36,983 bases of DNA, from positions 92,326 through 129,308 of the forward strand of contig LSNK01000004.1 in NCBI GenBank assembly GCA_003056085.1, read 5' to 3'. How positions within the stretch are numbered: the first letter of the stretch is position 1; each line of letters opens with the position of its first letter. A program made the translations under genes and the position numbers. Below are positions 26,217 through 34,717 of this stretch, one piece after another. The DNA is from Parcubacteria group bacterium M6-OD1-1. GTDB lineage: Bacteria; Patescibacteriota; Minisyncoccia; GWC2-36-17; M10-OD1-4. The notes beneath the pieces are model-generated. The model was not told the origin of the DNA and ran no database searches. It worked only from the letters and a program-made list of their open reading frames with translations.

Positions 26217-27173
26217 ATGGAAATAACTTTACCAAAACAACCAAAAGTTACCAAAAAAGAGAATAATCACGCCGTTATTGAAATAGAAGAATTATATCCC
26301 GGATACGGTATGACATTGGGTAACGCCATAAGAAGAGTGTTACTTTCTTCATTGCCCGGTGCCGCAGTAACTTTTGTTAAAATAGAGGGTGTTTCCCATG
26401 AATTTTCAACAGTTCCGCATGTTATGGAAAATGTTGTTGATATTCTTTTAAATATAAAGCAGCTTAGATTTAAGCTGTATTCAGATGAACCCCAGACTAT
26501 AACTGTAAGAGTTAAAGGAGAAGGAACAGTAACCGGAAAAGACATAAAAACCTCAGATCAAATTGAGGTCGTTAATAAAGATTTAGTAATAGCGACTTTA
26601 ACTGATAAAAAAGCTGATTTTGAAATGGAAATAATAGTGGAGAAGGGTCTTGGTTATGTTCCTGTTGAAGAGAGAAAAAAAGAGAAATTGGCAGTTGGTC
26701 TTATTGCGGTTGATTCAATATTTACACCAATTAGAAAAATTGATTATAGTGTAGAAGAAATGCGTGTTGGCGACAGAACAGATTTTAATAAATTAAAAGT
26801 TGTAATTGAAACTGATGGAAGCATTGACCCCGAAGATGCTTTTAATGATTCTGTAGATATCTTAGTAGGTCAGTTTTCTAAATTAAAAAAAGACTCCGAA
26901 GTTGCGGTAGATGAGGAAGTTCAAGATGAATATGAAAAAGAAGAAGTAATGGAAGATGTTGAACAAAAAGAAGATGCGGGTAAAATGAAAGTGTCTGAGC
27001 TTGATTTGTCTGCAAGAACTTTGTCCGCTCTTGAAAATTCAAGCATTAAAACTGTAGCGGGCTTGATTAAAAAATCAGAATCTGATATTTTAGACTTTGA
27101 GGGTATGGGAGAAAAAGGGCTTTCTGAAATTAAAAAAGTATTGAAAAAATTAGATTTAGAGTTAAAAAAATAA
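26217..27173 (+). CDS. rpoA: DNA-directed RNA polymerase subunit alpha
   Basis: 'YPGYGMTLGNAIRRVLLSSLPGAAVTFVKIEGVSHEFSTVPHVMENVVDILLNIK' and alpha-CTD 'LDLSARTLSALENSSIKTVAGLI'. Confidence 0.97.
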   Translation: MEITLPKQPKVTKKENNHAVIEIEELYPGYGMTLGNAIRRVLLSSLPGAAVTFVKIEGVSHEFSTVPHVMENVVDILLNIKQLRFKLYSDEPQTITVRVKGEGTVTGKDIKTSDQIEVVNKDLVIATLTDKKADFEMEIIVEKGLGYVPVEERKKEKLAVGLIAVDSIFTPIRKIDYSVEEMRVGDRTDFNKLKVVIETDGSIDPEDAFNDSVDILVGQFSKLKKDSEVAVDEEVQDEYEKEEVMEDVEQKEDAGKMKVSELDLSARTLSALENSSIKTVAGLIKKSESDILDFEGMGEKGLSEIKKVLKKLDLELKK

Positions 27174-27174
27174 A

Positions 27175-27522
27175 ATGAATAATCTTAGAAAAGGCAGAAA
27201 ACTTCATAGAGTGTCCGGGCAGAGAAAGGCTTTATTAAAAGCTCTGATGACCGCGTTGATTATAAATGAAAAAATAATAACAACAGAGGCAAAAGCCAAG
27301 GAACTTCGTCCTCATATTGAAAAGATGGTTACAAAAGCAAGAGTTAAATCAATTTCAAATATAAGAGGAGTGAGGGTTATTTTGTCGGAAGATGTAACCA
27401 AAAAGCTTTTTTCAGACATATCTCCAAAATACGTTAAAAGATCAGGAGGATATACCAGAATTACAAAATTAGAAAGAAGAAAATCTGACGGAGCTAAAAT
27501 GGCCCAGATAGAATTTGTATAA
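27175..27522 (+). CDS. rplQ: 50S ribosomal protein L17
   Basis: 'RKLHRVSGQRKALLKALMTALIINEKIITTEAKAKELRPHIEKMVTKA'. Confidence 0.96.
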   Translation: MNNLRKGRKLHRVSGQRKALLKALMTALIINEKIITTEAKAKELRPHIEKMVTKARVKSISNIRGVRVILSEDVTKKLFSDISPKYVKRSGGYTRITKLERRKSDGAKMAQIEFV

Positions 27523-27608
27523 AAACTTCCACAATTGGTGAATTTTTTATCTTAAGTTAATGCACTTAATTTTTCAAATTCATTTAAGTATAAAATTTTT
27601 AAAAAAAC

Positions 27609-27980
27609 ATGACGGAAAAAAATAAAATCAAAAAAATTGATGCAAAAGACAAGATTTTAGGAAGGTTAGCTTCTGAAATTGCTTGGTATTTAATGGGGAA
27701 GGATGACCCGTCTTTTCAAAGACACAACATAGACGCTTCAAGCGAGGTTTATGTTTTTAATTCTGATAGTATTAAATTTTCAGGTAATAAATTCAGCCAG
27801 AAAATCTATTTTAGACATTCAGGGTATCCTGGGGGGTTAAAGTCCACCAATCTGGAAAAGATGATGGAAAAAGATTCAAGAGAGGTTTTGAAAAAGGCGA
27901 TAAATGGTATGTTGCCAAAAAATAAATTAAGACCAAAAATGCTTAAAAAACTTAAAATTTATAAGGGAGAAATTTCCTAA
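27609..27980 (+). CDS. rplM: 50S ribosomal protein L13
   Basis: 'IDAKDKILGRLASEIAWYLMGKD...YFRHSGYPGGLKSTNLEKMMEKDSREVLKKAINGMLPKNKLR'. Confidence 0.95.
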   Translation: MTEKNKIKKIDAKDKILGRLASEIAWYLMGKDDPSFQRHNIDASSEVYVFNSDSIKFSGNKFSQKIYFRHSGYPGGLKSTNLEKMMEKDSREVLKKAINGMLPKNKLRPKMLKKLKIYKGEIS

Positions 27981-27995
27981 TAAATCTATATAATA

Positions 27996-28514
27996 ATGAC
28001 AGAAAAAACAAAAAAAACAATTGAAAAAACAGAAGAGGAAGCTGTAAAAAAAATGGAGAAAGAAACAGTGAAGAAGGTTGAGGAAGAAACAGCAAAGAAA
28101 ACAGAAGAAGATGCCGCCGGAAAAAGCGACAGGTACTATGAGGCTGTTGGAAGAAGAAAGTCAGCTACTGCCAGAGTAAGGATTTTTACCAAAGGATCAG
28201 GTATTTTAGTAAATGATAAAGATTATAAGGAATATTTTCCTCAAGATGAATTGCATGGAGGGATTGAAGCGCCTCTTAAAAAGATGAAGAGCTTAGAGAA
28301 GTTCAGGATTTCTGTTAAAGTTGTTGGAGGCGGATTGAGAGGACAAGCAGAAGCTGTCAGACACGGCCTTTCAAGAGCATTGATTGTATTTAATCCGGAC
28401 TTTAAGAAAAGACTCAAAAGAGCGGGATACTTAAAAAGAGATCCGAGAGTAAAAGAAAGAAAGAAATACGGACTCAAAAAAGCAAGAAAATCTCCAAGAT
28501 GGTCAAAGAGATAA
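27996..28514 (+). CDS. rpsI: 30S ribosomal protein S9 with long charged N-terminal extension
   Basis: 'YEAVGRRKSATARVRIFTKGSG...RGQAEAVRHGLSRAL...LKRDPRVKERKKYGLKKARKSPRWSKR' preceded by ~45 Lys/Glu-rich residues. Confidence 0.95.
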   Translation: MTEKTKKTIEKTEEEAVKKMEKETVKKVEEETAKKTEEDAAGKSDRYYEAVGRRKSATARVRIFTKGSGILVNDKDYKEYFPQDELHGGIEAPLKKMKSLEKFRISVKVVGGGLRGQAEAVRHGLSRALIVFNPDFKKRLKRAGYLKRDPRVKERKKYGLKKARKSPRWSKR

Positions 28515-28552
28515 AAATAAAAACCCAACTTATAAGTTGGGTTTTTATTTTT
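28513..28552. terminator. Bidirectional terminator between convergent genes
   Basis: AAAATAAAAACCCAACTTATAAGTTGGGTTTTTATTTT, symmetrical. Confidence 0.85.
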
Positions 28553-28568
28553 GTTTAAACGATATATT

Positions 28569-29927
28569 TTATTTTTCCTCTATTATTGTTATTTTTTCTA
28601 ATTTATTGTTTTTTATTGTATAAACACTTTTATCTATGTTGTTGTAGCTATATTTGATTATGCCTTTTATTATGTTGTAAGAATTTCTCTTGTCTCTTCC
28701 GTCTAATTCTATGATTTTTAAATTATCTTCTATATTAAAAAATATATGGTGATTATTATAGGAGAACCAAGAAGCTTCTTTTATTTTTGATCCGAATCTG
28801 CCCAAAAGATCTATTTCGCCGGATTTTTTACCGGGATAGGATTTTTCAAGATAATAAACATAAATTTCCCGTTCTTTTCTGTAAAGAAGTTTTGAAGAAT
28901 CTTTTGATATTTTTGCGTCCAAAACACCCTCTGCTAATTTTTTAAATTTTTCCGAAGTATAATCAAACAAAAGCAGGTTTTTGTTTTTATCAATTATTGC
29001 AATTGGGTCGCCAAATCTTGTTATTATCTCTGAGTTTATATTGGTGTCTTTGACCGGGTTAAATGTTATTTGAGTTATTTTTTCTGATTCTATATTTTTT
29101 TTATAAAAATTAGCAGGCTCCTGAGTTAGATAAACCAAATCGTTCTTAGTTGCATAAAAATTGTTTATTTTTTGCAGAATTTCTTTTATTTTAACTTCTT
29201 TTTTGAAGCCTATTTCATAAAGGATGCTTTTGTCAGACAATGCATAAAGTGTGTCTTTGTCTTTTTGGCTGGGAAGTATTTTTAAATATTTTTCTGTTTT
29301 TGGTTTTTTAAGATTAATTAGTTTATTTTCTTTAAAATCTGTTTTAAATATTTTTGTGTTGTTTTCTAAAAATATATCGTTTTCATCGGAGGAAAATCCT
29401 ATTAGTTTCAGTTTGTTATCTTCAGAAATTTTAATGCTTTTTTTCTTTTGGTTTTTAACATCAAAAATAATAATTGAATTTTTTGTTATGTATCCTATGT
29501 TTTTTTCTGTTTCCGATGTTATAAGATCAATAACATCTTCGTCAATTTCTATCGGTTTTAAATCTTTTTTAATTAAAATCGCATTTTTAATTTCTGTTAC
29601 AAGTCCGGATTTTATTTTTAAGGTTTTTCCCCAAGGAATATACCCTTCTTTTTCTATAACCACTTTATAATTTCTCGGCATTAAATTTGGTATTAAAGCG
29701 CCTCTTTGTGTAAATAATGTTTTATTGACTTCTTTTTTTATCTTTCCATTTAGTGTTATTTTGTATTGATTGTAGTCTAAGTCTATAAACATTCCTCCGG
29801 TTTTTTGCAGTTTAAGCGTTTTTGTGTCTAACTTATAACCCAAAGAATACATTATGATAATTGGGCTTGCTGTCAGAAATATTAAAAGTGAGGCAAAAAA
29901 TAAGGTTCTTCTTGTTTTTATATTCAT
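28569..29927 (-). CDS. Membrane-anchored PEGA-domain protein with beta-propeller-like region (start reassigned from 29996)
   Basis: 'MNIKTRRTLFFASLLIFLTASPIIIMYSLGYKLD' TM anchor; 'NLMPRNYKVVIEKEGYIPWGKTLKIKSG' PEGA pattern. Confidence 0.75.
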   Translation of the reverse strand: MNIKTRRTLFFASLLIFLTASPIIIMYSLGYKLDTKTLKLQKTGGMFIDLDYNQYKITLNGKIKKEVNKTLFTQRGALIPNLMPRNYKVVIEKEGYIPWGKTLKIKSGLVTEIKNAILIKKDLKPIEIDEDVIDLITSETEKNIGYITKNSIIIFDVKNQKKKSIKISEDNKLKLIGFSSDENDIFLENNTKIFKTDFKENKLINLKKPKTEKYLKILPSQKDKDTLYALSDKSILYEIGFKKEVKIKEILQKINNFYATKNDLVYLTQEPANFYKKNIESEKITQITFNPVKDTNINSEIITRFGDPIAIIDKNKNLLLFDYTSEKFKKLAEGVLDAKISKDSSKLLYRKEREIYVYYLEKSYPGKKSGEIDLLGRFGSKIKEASWFSYNNHHIFFNIEDNLKIIELDGRDKRNSYNIIKGIIKYSYNNIDKSVYTIKNNKLEKITIIEEK

Positions 29928-30034
29928 TGTTTTTTCGTTGTTTGGAATTATTAATAATTTGAGTTTTTCAGAGCAAACTTGTAAAAGTCGTTCCAATAGC
30001 TTATTATAGTATAAGTTAATTTAAAGATATTGTC

Positions 30035-31336
30035 ATGTCAGAAAAATTTGTAATAGAAGGAGGACATAAATTGAAGGGTGAAATTGAGGTTTTGGGCGCA
30101 AAAAATGCCACTTTACCCATTTTAACAGCCGCTATTTTGTCTTCTGAAGTATCGGTTATTGATAACATCCCTCTTATAGGGGATGTTTATTCAATGATTA
30201 AGATTTTGAAAAGCATAGGTGTTAAAGTAAAATTTATCGGGAAAAGAAAAATCAGAATAGATGCTTCAAATATAAATATAAAAAATATTGATTATGACTT
30301 GGTTACTCAAATAAGGTCTTCCATATTATTATTTGGGTCTTTGTCATCAAGACTTAAAGACTTTAAACTTACTACACCCGGAGGCTGTCAGCTTGGCGCG
30401 AGAGTTTTAGATCCTCACATTGATGCTTTGTCAGAGGTCGGCGTTAAGATAAAAAAAGAAAAAAATATTTTTCATATAACAAACAAGAAGAACTCTAAAA
30501 AAAATAGAGAAATTGTGTTGTCTGAAATGTCAGTCACCGCGACAGAAAATGTTATTATAGCCTCTGTTTTATCAGACGGAATTATCAAACTTTATGCCGC
30601 TGCAAAAGACCATTATGTTCAAGATTTGTGTCATTTCTTAAATAAGATGGGCGCAAAGATATCAGGTATAGGGACTAATGACTTAACTATAGAAGGCGTC
30701 AAAAAATTAAAAGGGGCAGAGCATTTTGTAATATATGATCCGATAGAAGCCGGAACATTTATTGCGCTTGCCTCAGGGACAAAAAGTCACATCATTGTAA
30801 AAAACATAATCCCGGATTTTATCAGATTTGAACTATTGAAATTTAAAGAGGCAAATGTTAGTTTTAAATTACGCAACGTAAGAAAATTTGAAAAAGGATG
30901 GGGCTATCAGGTGGCAGATTTGGAGATTTTTCCTTCAAATTTAAAAGCGGTTAAAAAAATTCATAATATGCCATACCCCGGGTTTTCTGCAGATATTTTG
31001 CCGATATTTGCGGTTTTGATGACTCAATCTAAAGGTGTAAGTTTAATACATGATTGGATGTATGAGGGCAGAATGAAGTACATTGAAGAGTTAAACAGAA
31101 TGGGTGCCGATGCTTTTTTGTGCGACCCCCACAGGGCTTTGGTGACCGGTCCTACAAAATTAGAAGGAAAAGAGATAACAAGTTTTGACTTAAGAGCCGG
31201 CGCTACATTGATAATTGCCGCGTTAATTGCTGACGGAGAAAGCATCATAAGCAATGCATATCAGGTGGATAGAGGATATGAGGCAATGGAGAAAAGATTG
31301 AGTAAAGTGGGTGCGAAAATTAAAAGGATTAAATAA
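30035..31336 (+). CDS. murA: UDP-N-acetylglucosamine 1-carboxyvinyltransferase
   Basis: 'IEGGHKLKGEIEVLGAKNATLPILTAAILSSEV', 'PGGCQLGARVLDPHIDAL', 'YPGFSADILPIFAVLMTQSKG', 'FDLRAGATLIIAALIADGES'. Confidence 0.95.
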   Translation: MSEKFVIEGGHKLKGEIEVLGAKNATLPILTAAILSSEVSVIDNIPLIGDVYSMIKILKSIGVKVKFIGKRKIRIDASNINIKNIDYDLVTQIRSSILLFGSLSSRLKDFKLTTPGGCQLGARVLDPHIDALSEVGVKIKKEKNIFHITNKKNSKKNREIVLSEMSVTATENVIIASVLSDGIIKLYAAAKDHYVQDLCHFLNKMGAKISGIGTNDLTIEGVKKLKGAEHFVIYDPIEAGTFIALASGTKSHIIVKNIIPDFIRFELLKFKEANVSFKLRNVRKFEKGWGYQVADLEIFPSNLKAVKKIHNMPYPGFSADILPIFAVLMTQSKGVSLIHDWMYEGRMKYIEELNRMGADAFLCDPHRALVTGPTKLEGKEITSFDLRAGATLIIAALIADGESIISNAYQVDRGYEAMEKRLSKVGAKIKRIK

Positions 31337-31341
31337 AAAGA

Positions 31342-32343
31342 ATGAAAAAAATAGGAATTGATCTTGGTACTACAAATTGTTTAGTTTTTGTCCCAAAAAA
31401 AGGAATTCATGTAAATGAGCCTTCTGTTGTTGCTGTCTCTGTTTTAGATAATTCGGTGCTTGCCGTTGGTTTTGAAGCTAAAGAAATGTTGGGCAGAACT
31501 CCGGACACAATAAAAGCCATAAGACCTTTAAAAGATGGCGTTATTGCAGATTATAAAATAACAGAAGCGATGCTTCGTTATTTTATAAATAAGGCAACAG
31601 GGAGAATAAGGTTTATAAGACCTGAAGTTATGATTTCTGTGCCTGCGGGTATTACTTCCACCGAACGAAGGGCTGTTATTGATGCTGCTATGCAGGCAGG
31701 AGCAAAAGCCGCTTATCTTGTAAAAGAGCCTGTGCTTGCAGCTATCGGAGCGGGAATTCCTATAAACGAGGCATCGGGGAATATGATTGTAAATATCGGC
31801 GGCGGAACTTCAGAAATTGCCGTTATTTCTTTAGGAGGGATAGTTTCATGGGCTTCTGTAAGAGTCGCGGGAAATAAATTAGATCAGGCGATTGCAGATT
31901 ATATAAAAAAAGAACATAACTTGGCCATTGGAGAAAGAACAGCCGAGGAGATAAAAATTGAAATAGGTTCAGCTATTAAGAAGAAAGACGAAGACATAAT
32001 AGAAATCAGAGGAAGAGATTTAGTGGCAGGACTTCCAAAGACAATTCAGATAACAAGCAATGAAATAACAGAAGCTATTTCTGATCAGCTAAAGGAAATA
32101 GTAAGGGCTGTCAAAATGGTTCTTCAGGATACTCCTCCCGAACTTGCAGCGGACATTATGGACAAAGGAATGGTGGTTTCCGGAGGGGGTGCTCTTTTAA
32201 GGGATATTGACCAGCTTCTTTTGGACGAAACCGGAGTTCATTGTGTAAAGGCAAAAGATCCATTGTTTTGCGTAGCTAACGGTACAGGCGCTGTTTTGGA
32301 TAATCTTGATGTTTATAAACGCAGTATAATGACAAAAAAGTAA
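31342..32343 (+). CDS. mreB: Rod shape-determining protein MreB
   Basis: 'GIDLGTTNCLVFVPKKGIHVNEPSVVAV', 'MLRYFINKATGR', 'MIVNIGGGTSEIAVISLGGIV', 'GGGALLRDIDQLL'. Confidence 0.95.
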   Translation: MKKIGIDLGTTNCLVFVPKKGIHVNEPSVVAVSVLDNSVLAVGFEAKEMLGRTPDTIKAIRPLKDGVIADYKITEAMLRYFINKATGRIRFIRPEVMISVPAGITSTERRAVIDAAMQAGAKAAYLVKEPVLAAIGAGIPINEASGNMIVNIGGGTSEIAVISLGGIVSWASVRVAGNKLDQAIADYIKKEHNLAIGERTAEEIKIEIGSAIKKKDEDIIEIRGRDLVAGLPKTIQITSNEITEAISDQLKEIVRAVKMVLQDTPPELAADIMDKGMVVSGGGALLRDIDQLLLDETGVHCVKAKDPLFCVANGTGAVLDNLDVYKRSIMTKK

Positions 32344-32357
32344 ATCAGCTCAAAAAA

Positions 32358-33437
32358 ATGAAAATAGGAATTCATATAGGATCAGCATTTTCAAAAGAAA
32401 AAACAGGAGTAGAGGAATATGCTTTTAGGTTAATAAAAAATATTTCAAAATTAGACGATGCAAAAAAACATCAATTTGTATTGTATTCAAATCCAAAAAA
32501 TAATATAAAATATCCTGATTTACCGGATAACTTTGAAATAAAAGAATTAAGAAGTCCCTTTTTTTGGACAAAATTAAGACTTTCCTTGGAAATTATTAAA
32601 AATCCTCCGGATGTATTATTCGTTTTAGCTAATTTTTTACCTTTGTTTTATCCTAAAAATACTATCGTTACCATTCATGGTGTTGAGTTTGATTTTTGTC
32701 CTGAAGGCTATACAAAAAAACAAATTTATTATTTGAAGCAAGGAACAAGCAGCGTCATTAAAAAAGCAAAAAAAATAATAGCCGTGTCTGAAAATACAAA
32801 AAATGATCTTGTGGAATTTTATGGAGCAGACCAGGAAAAAATATCTGTTGTGCATCATGGAGTTTATATTCCGGAAAAAACAAACTTAGTTTTTGAAAAA
32901 GAAAAATATATTTTATATTTAGGCAGAATAGAGACAAAAAAGAATATAGACGGGATTTTAAAGTCTTTTGAAACTGCAAAGAAAAAATACAATATTCCGC
33001 ACAAATTAATTTTAATCGGAGGCGGCGGGAAGGGGTTTTTGTCTCTTAAAAAAGCAGTAGAGGGCTCACCTCAAAAAGAAAATATTAAGATGTTGGGCTA
33101 TGTAAAAGAAGGCAGGAAAGAAGAGATTTTAAAACATGCGGATATGTTTTTATTTCCATCATTTTATGAGGGTTTTGGGATGCCTATATTGGAAGCTCAG
33201 TCAGAAGGGGTTCCTGTTATCACTTCAAATACTTCCTCTATGCCGGAAGTTGCAGGAGAAGGAGCTTTGTTTGTTGATCCAAAAAATACAGAAAGCATAG
33301 TAGATGCAATATATAAGCTCGCTCAAAATGAGAAATTAAGAAAAGATTTAATAGAGAAAGGATTTAAAAATATTCAAAAATACAGCTGGGAAAAGTGCGC
33401 GCAAGAGACATTAAATGTATTAGTAAAAAGTTTATAA
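32358..33437 (+). CDS. Glycosyltransferase family 4
   Basis: 'KYILYLGRIETKKNIDGILKSFETAKKK', 'HADMFLFPSFYEGFGMPILEAQSEGVPVITSNTSSMPEVAGEGALFVDP'. Confidence 0.9.
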   Translation: MKIGIHIGSAFSKEKTGVEEYAFRLIKNISKLDDAKKHQFVLYSNPKNNIKYPDLPDNFEIKELRSPFFWTKLRLSLEIIKNPPDVLFVLANFLPLFYPKNTIVTIHGVEFDFCPEGYTKKQIYYLKQGTSSVIKKAKKIIAVSENTKNDLVEFYGADQEKISVVHHGVYIPEKTNLVFEKEKYILYLGRIETKKNIDGILKSFETAKKKYNIPHKLILIGGGGKGFLSLKKAVEGSPQKENIKMLGYVKEGRKEEILKHADMFLFPSFYEGFGMPILEAQSEGVPVITSNTSSMPEVAGEGALFVDPKNTESIVDAIYKLAQNEKLRKDLIEKGFKNIQKYSWEKCAQETLNVLVKSL

Positions 33438-33488
33438 AAATAGTAAATGATTTCGTTGTTTATTGTCTATAAATCATAACCCAATAAA

Positions 33489-34589
33489 ATGAAAGTAGCG
33501 TTAGTTCATGATTATTTGTTAAATTATGGCGGAGCCGAAAGGGTTCTGTCTTCTTTGCGTAAAATTTATCCGGATGCTGATATTTTTACCCTGCTTTATG
33601 ACAAAAGACTTTCAAAATATTTTCCAAAAGAAAAAATAAAAGTGTCTTTTTTAGACCAACTTCCATCTTTTTTAAAAAAACATCATAAATTTTTACTTCC
33701 TATTCTTCCGATAGCGGTAGAAGGCTTTGATCTTTCTGATTATGATCTTGTAATTTCCTCATCTTCCGTTTTTGCAAAGGGTGTTGTGACAAATCCGGGG
33801 ACTACGCATATATGCTATTGTCATAGCCCGGCAAGATTTTTATGGGATTATAATGAAAGATATTTAAAAGATGAAAAAAATAATGTTTTTTTCAAGCCAT
33901 TTATAAAATATTTAATACACAAATCAAGAATTTGGGACAGGTCTTCATCTGAAAGAGTGGATTTTTGGATAGCAAATTCAAAAGTAACGCAAGAAAGAAT
34001 TAAAAAATATTATAAAAAAACTTCAGTTGTGATACATCCGCCGGTTAAGCATTTAACATGTAAAAAAGATGATATTAAAATAAAAGATTATTTTTTGGTG
34101 GTTTCAAGACTTTCTCCTTATAAAAAAATAGACATTATTATAAAGGCATTCAATGAAACAGGAGATCCGCTTGTTATAGTGGGTGGGGGGAGAGACAAAA
34201 AAAGATTAAAAAAATTAGCGGGAGAAAATGTAATTTTTACAGATTTTATTTCAGATTCTGAGCTTGCTTGTTATTATAAAAATTCCAAAGCCTTTGTTAT
34301 GGCTCAAGAAGAGGATTTTGGAATAGCTCCTGTTGAGGCGATGTATTTTGGCAAGCCGGTTTTAGCTTACAAAAAAGGAGGCGCTGAAGAATGGCTTACG
34401 GAAGGAAAAAATGGGGAATTTTTTAAAGAACAGACAATAGAATCTTTAAAAGAAGGTATAGAAAAAATAAACAGAAACTTGCCAAATTATAACAGATCGT
34501 ACATTAGAGAAAGCGCAGAGAGGTTTAATTTTGAAAAATTTAAAAATAAAATAGAAAATTTTGTAAATAATGAGGCAAACGAGGTTTAA
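33489..34589 (+). CDS. Glycosyltransferase family 4 (WbaZ-like)
   Basis: 'VHDYLLNYGGAERVLSSL', 'CYCHSPARFLWDYNERYL', 'FLVVSRLSPYKKIDIIIKAF', 'EEDFGIAPVEAMYFGKPVLAYKKGGAEEWL'. Confidence 0.9.
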   Translation: MKVALVHDYLLNYGGAERVLSSLRKIYPDADIFTLLYDKRLSKYFPKEKIKVSFLDQLPSFLKKHHKFLLPILPIAVEGFDLSDYDLVISSSSVFAKGVVTNPGTTHICYCHSPARFLWDYNERYLKDEKNNVFFKPFIKYLIHKSRIWDRSSSERVDFWIANSKVTQERIKKYYKKTSVVIHPPVKHLTCKKDDIKIKDYFLVVSRLSPYKKIDIIIKAFNETGDPLVIVGGGRDKKRLKKLAGENVIFTDFISDSELACYYKNSKAFVMAQEEDFGIAPVEAMYFGKPVLAYKKGGAEEWLTEGKNGEFFKEQTIESLKEGIEKINRNLPNYNRSYIRESAERFNFEKFKNKIENFVNNEANEV

Positions 34590-34717
34590 TATTTTAAATA
34601 TAAAGCCCCAAATATAAAATTATAAAAAATTTACTCATATTGACTTATTCCTAAAAATAGTTTATTATAGCAATAAACTAAGGTAGTTTGTCCTTTCACA
34701 ATAAGAGGTATAAGTTA

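Noticed and set aside
29251-29670. 139-aa + strand ORF inside the PEGA-protein gene
   Set aside because: Antisense to a gene with clear TM anchor and PEGA pattern; the Phe/Ser/Leu-rich translation is typical of a shadow ORF.
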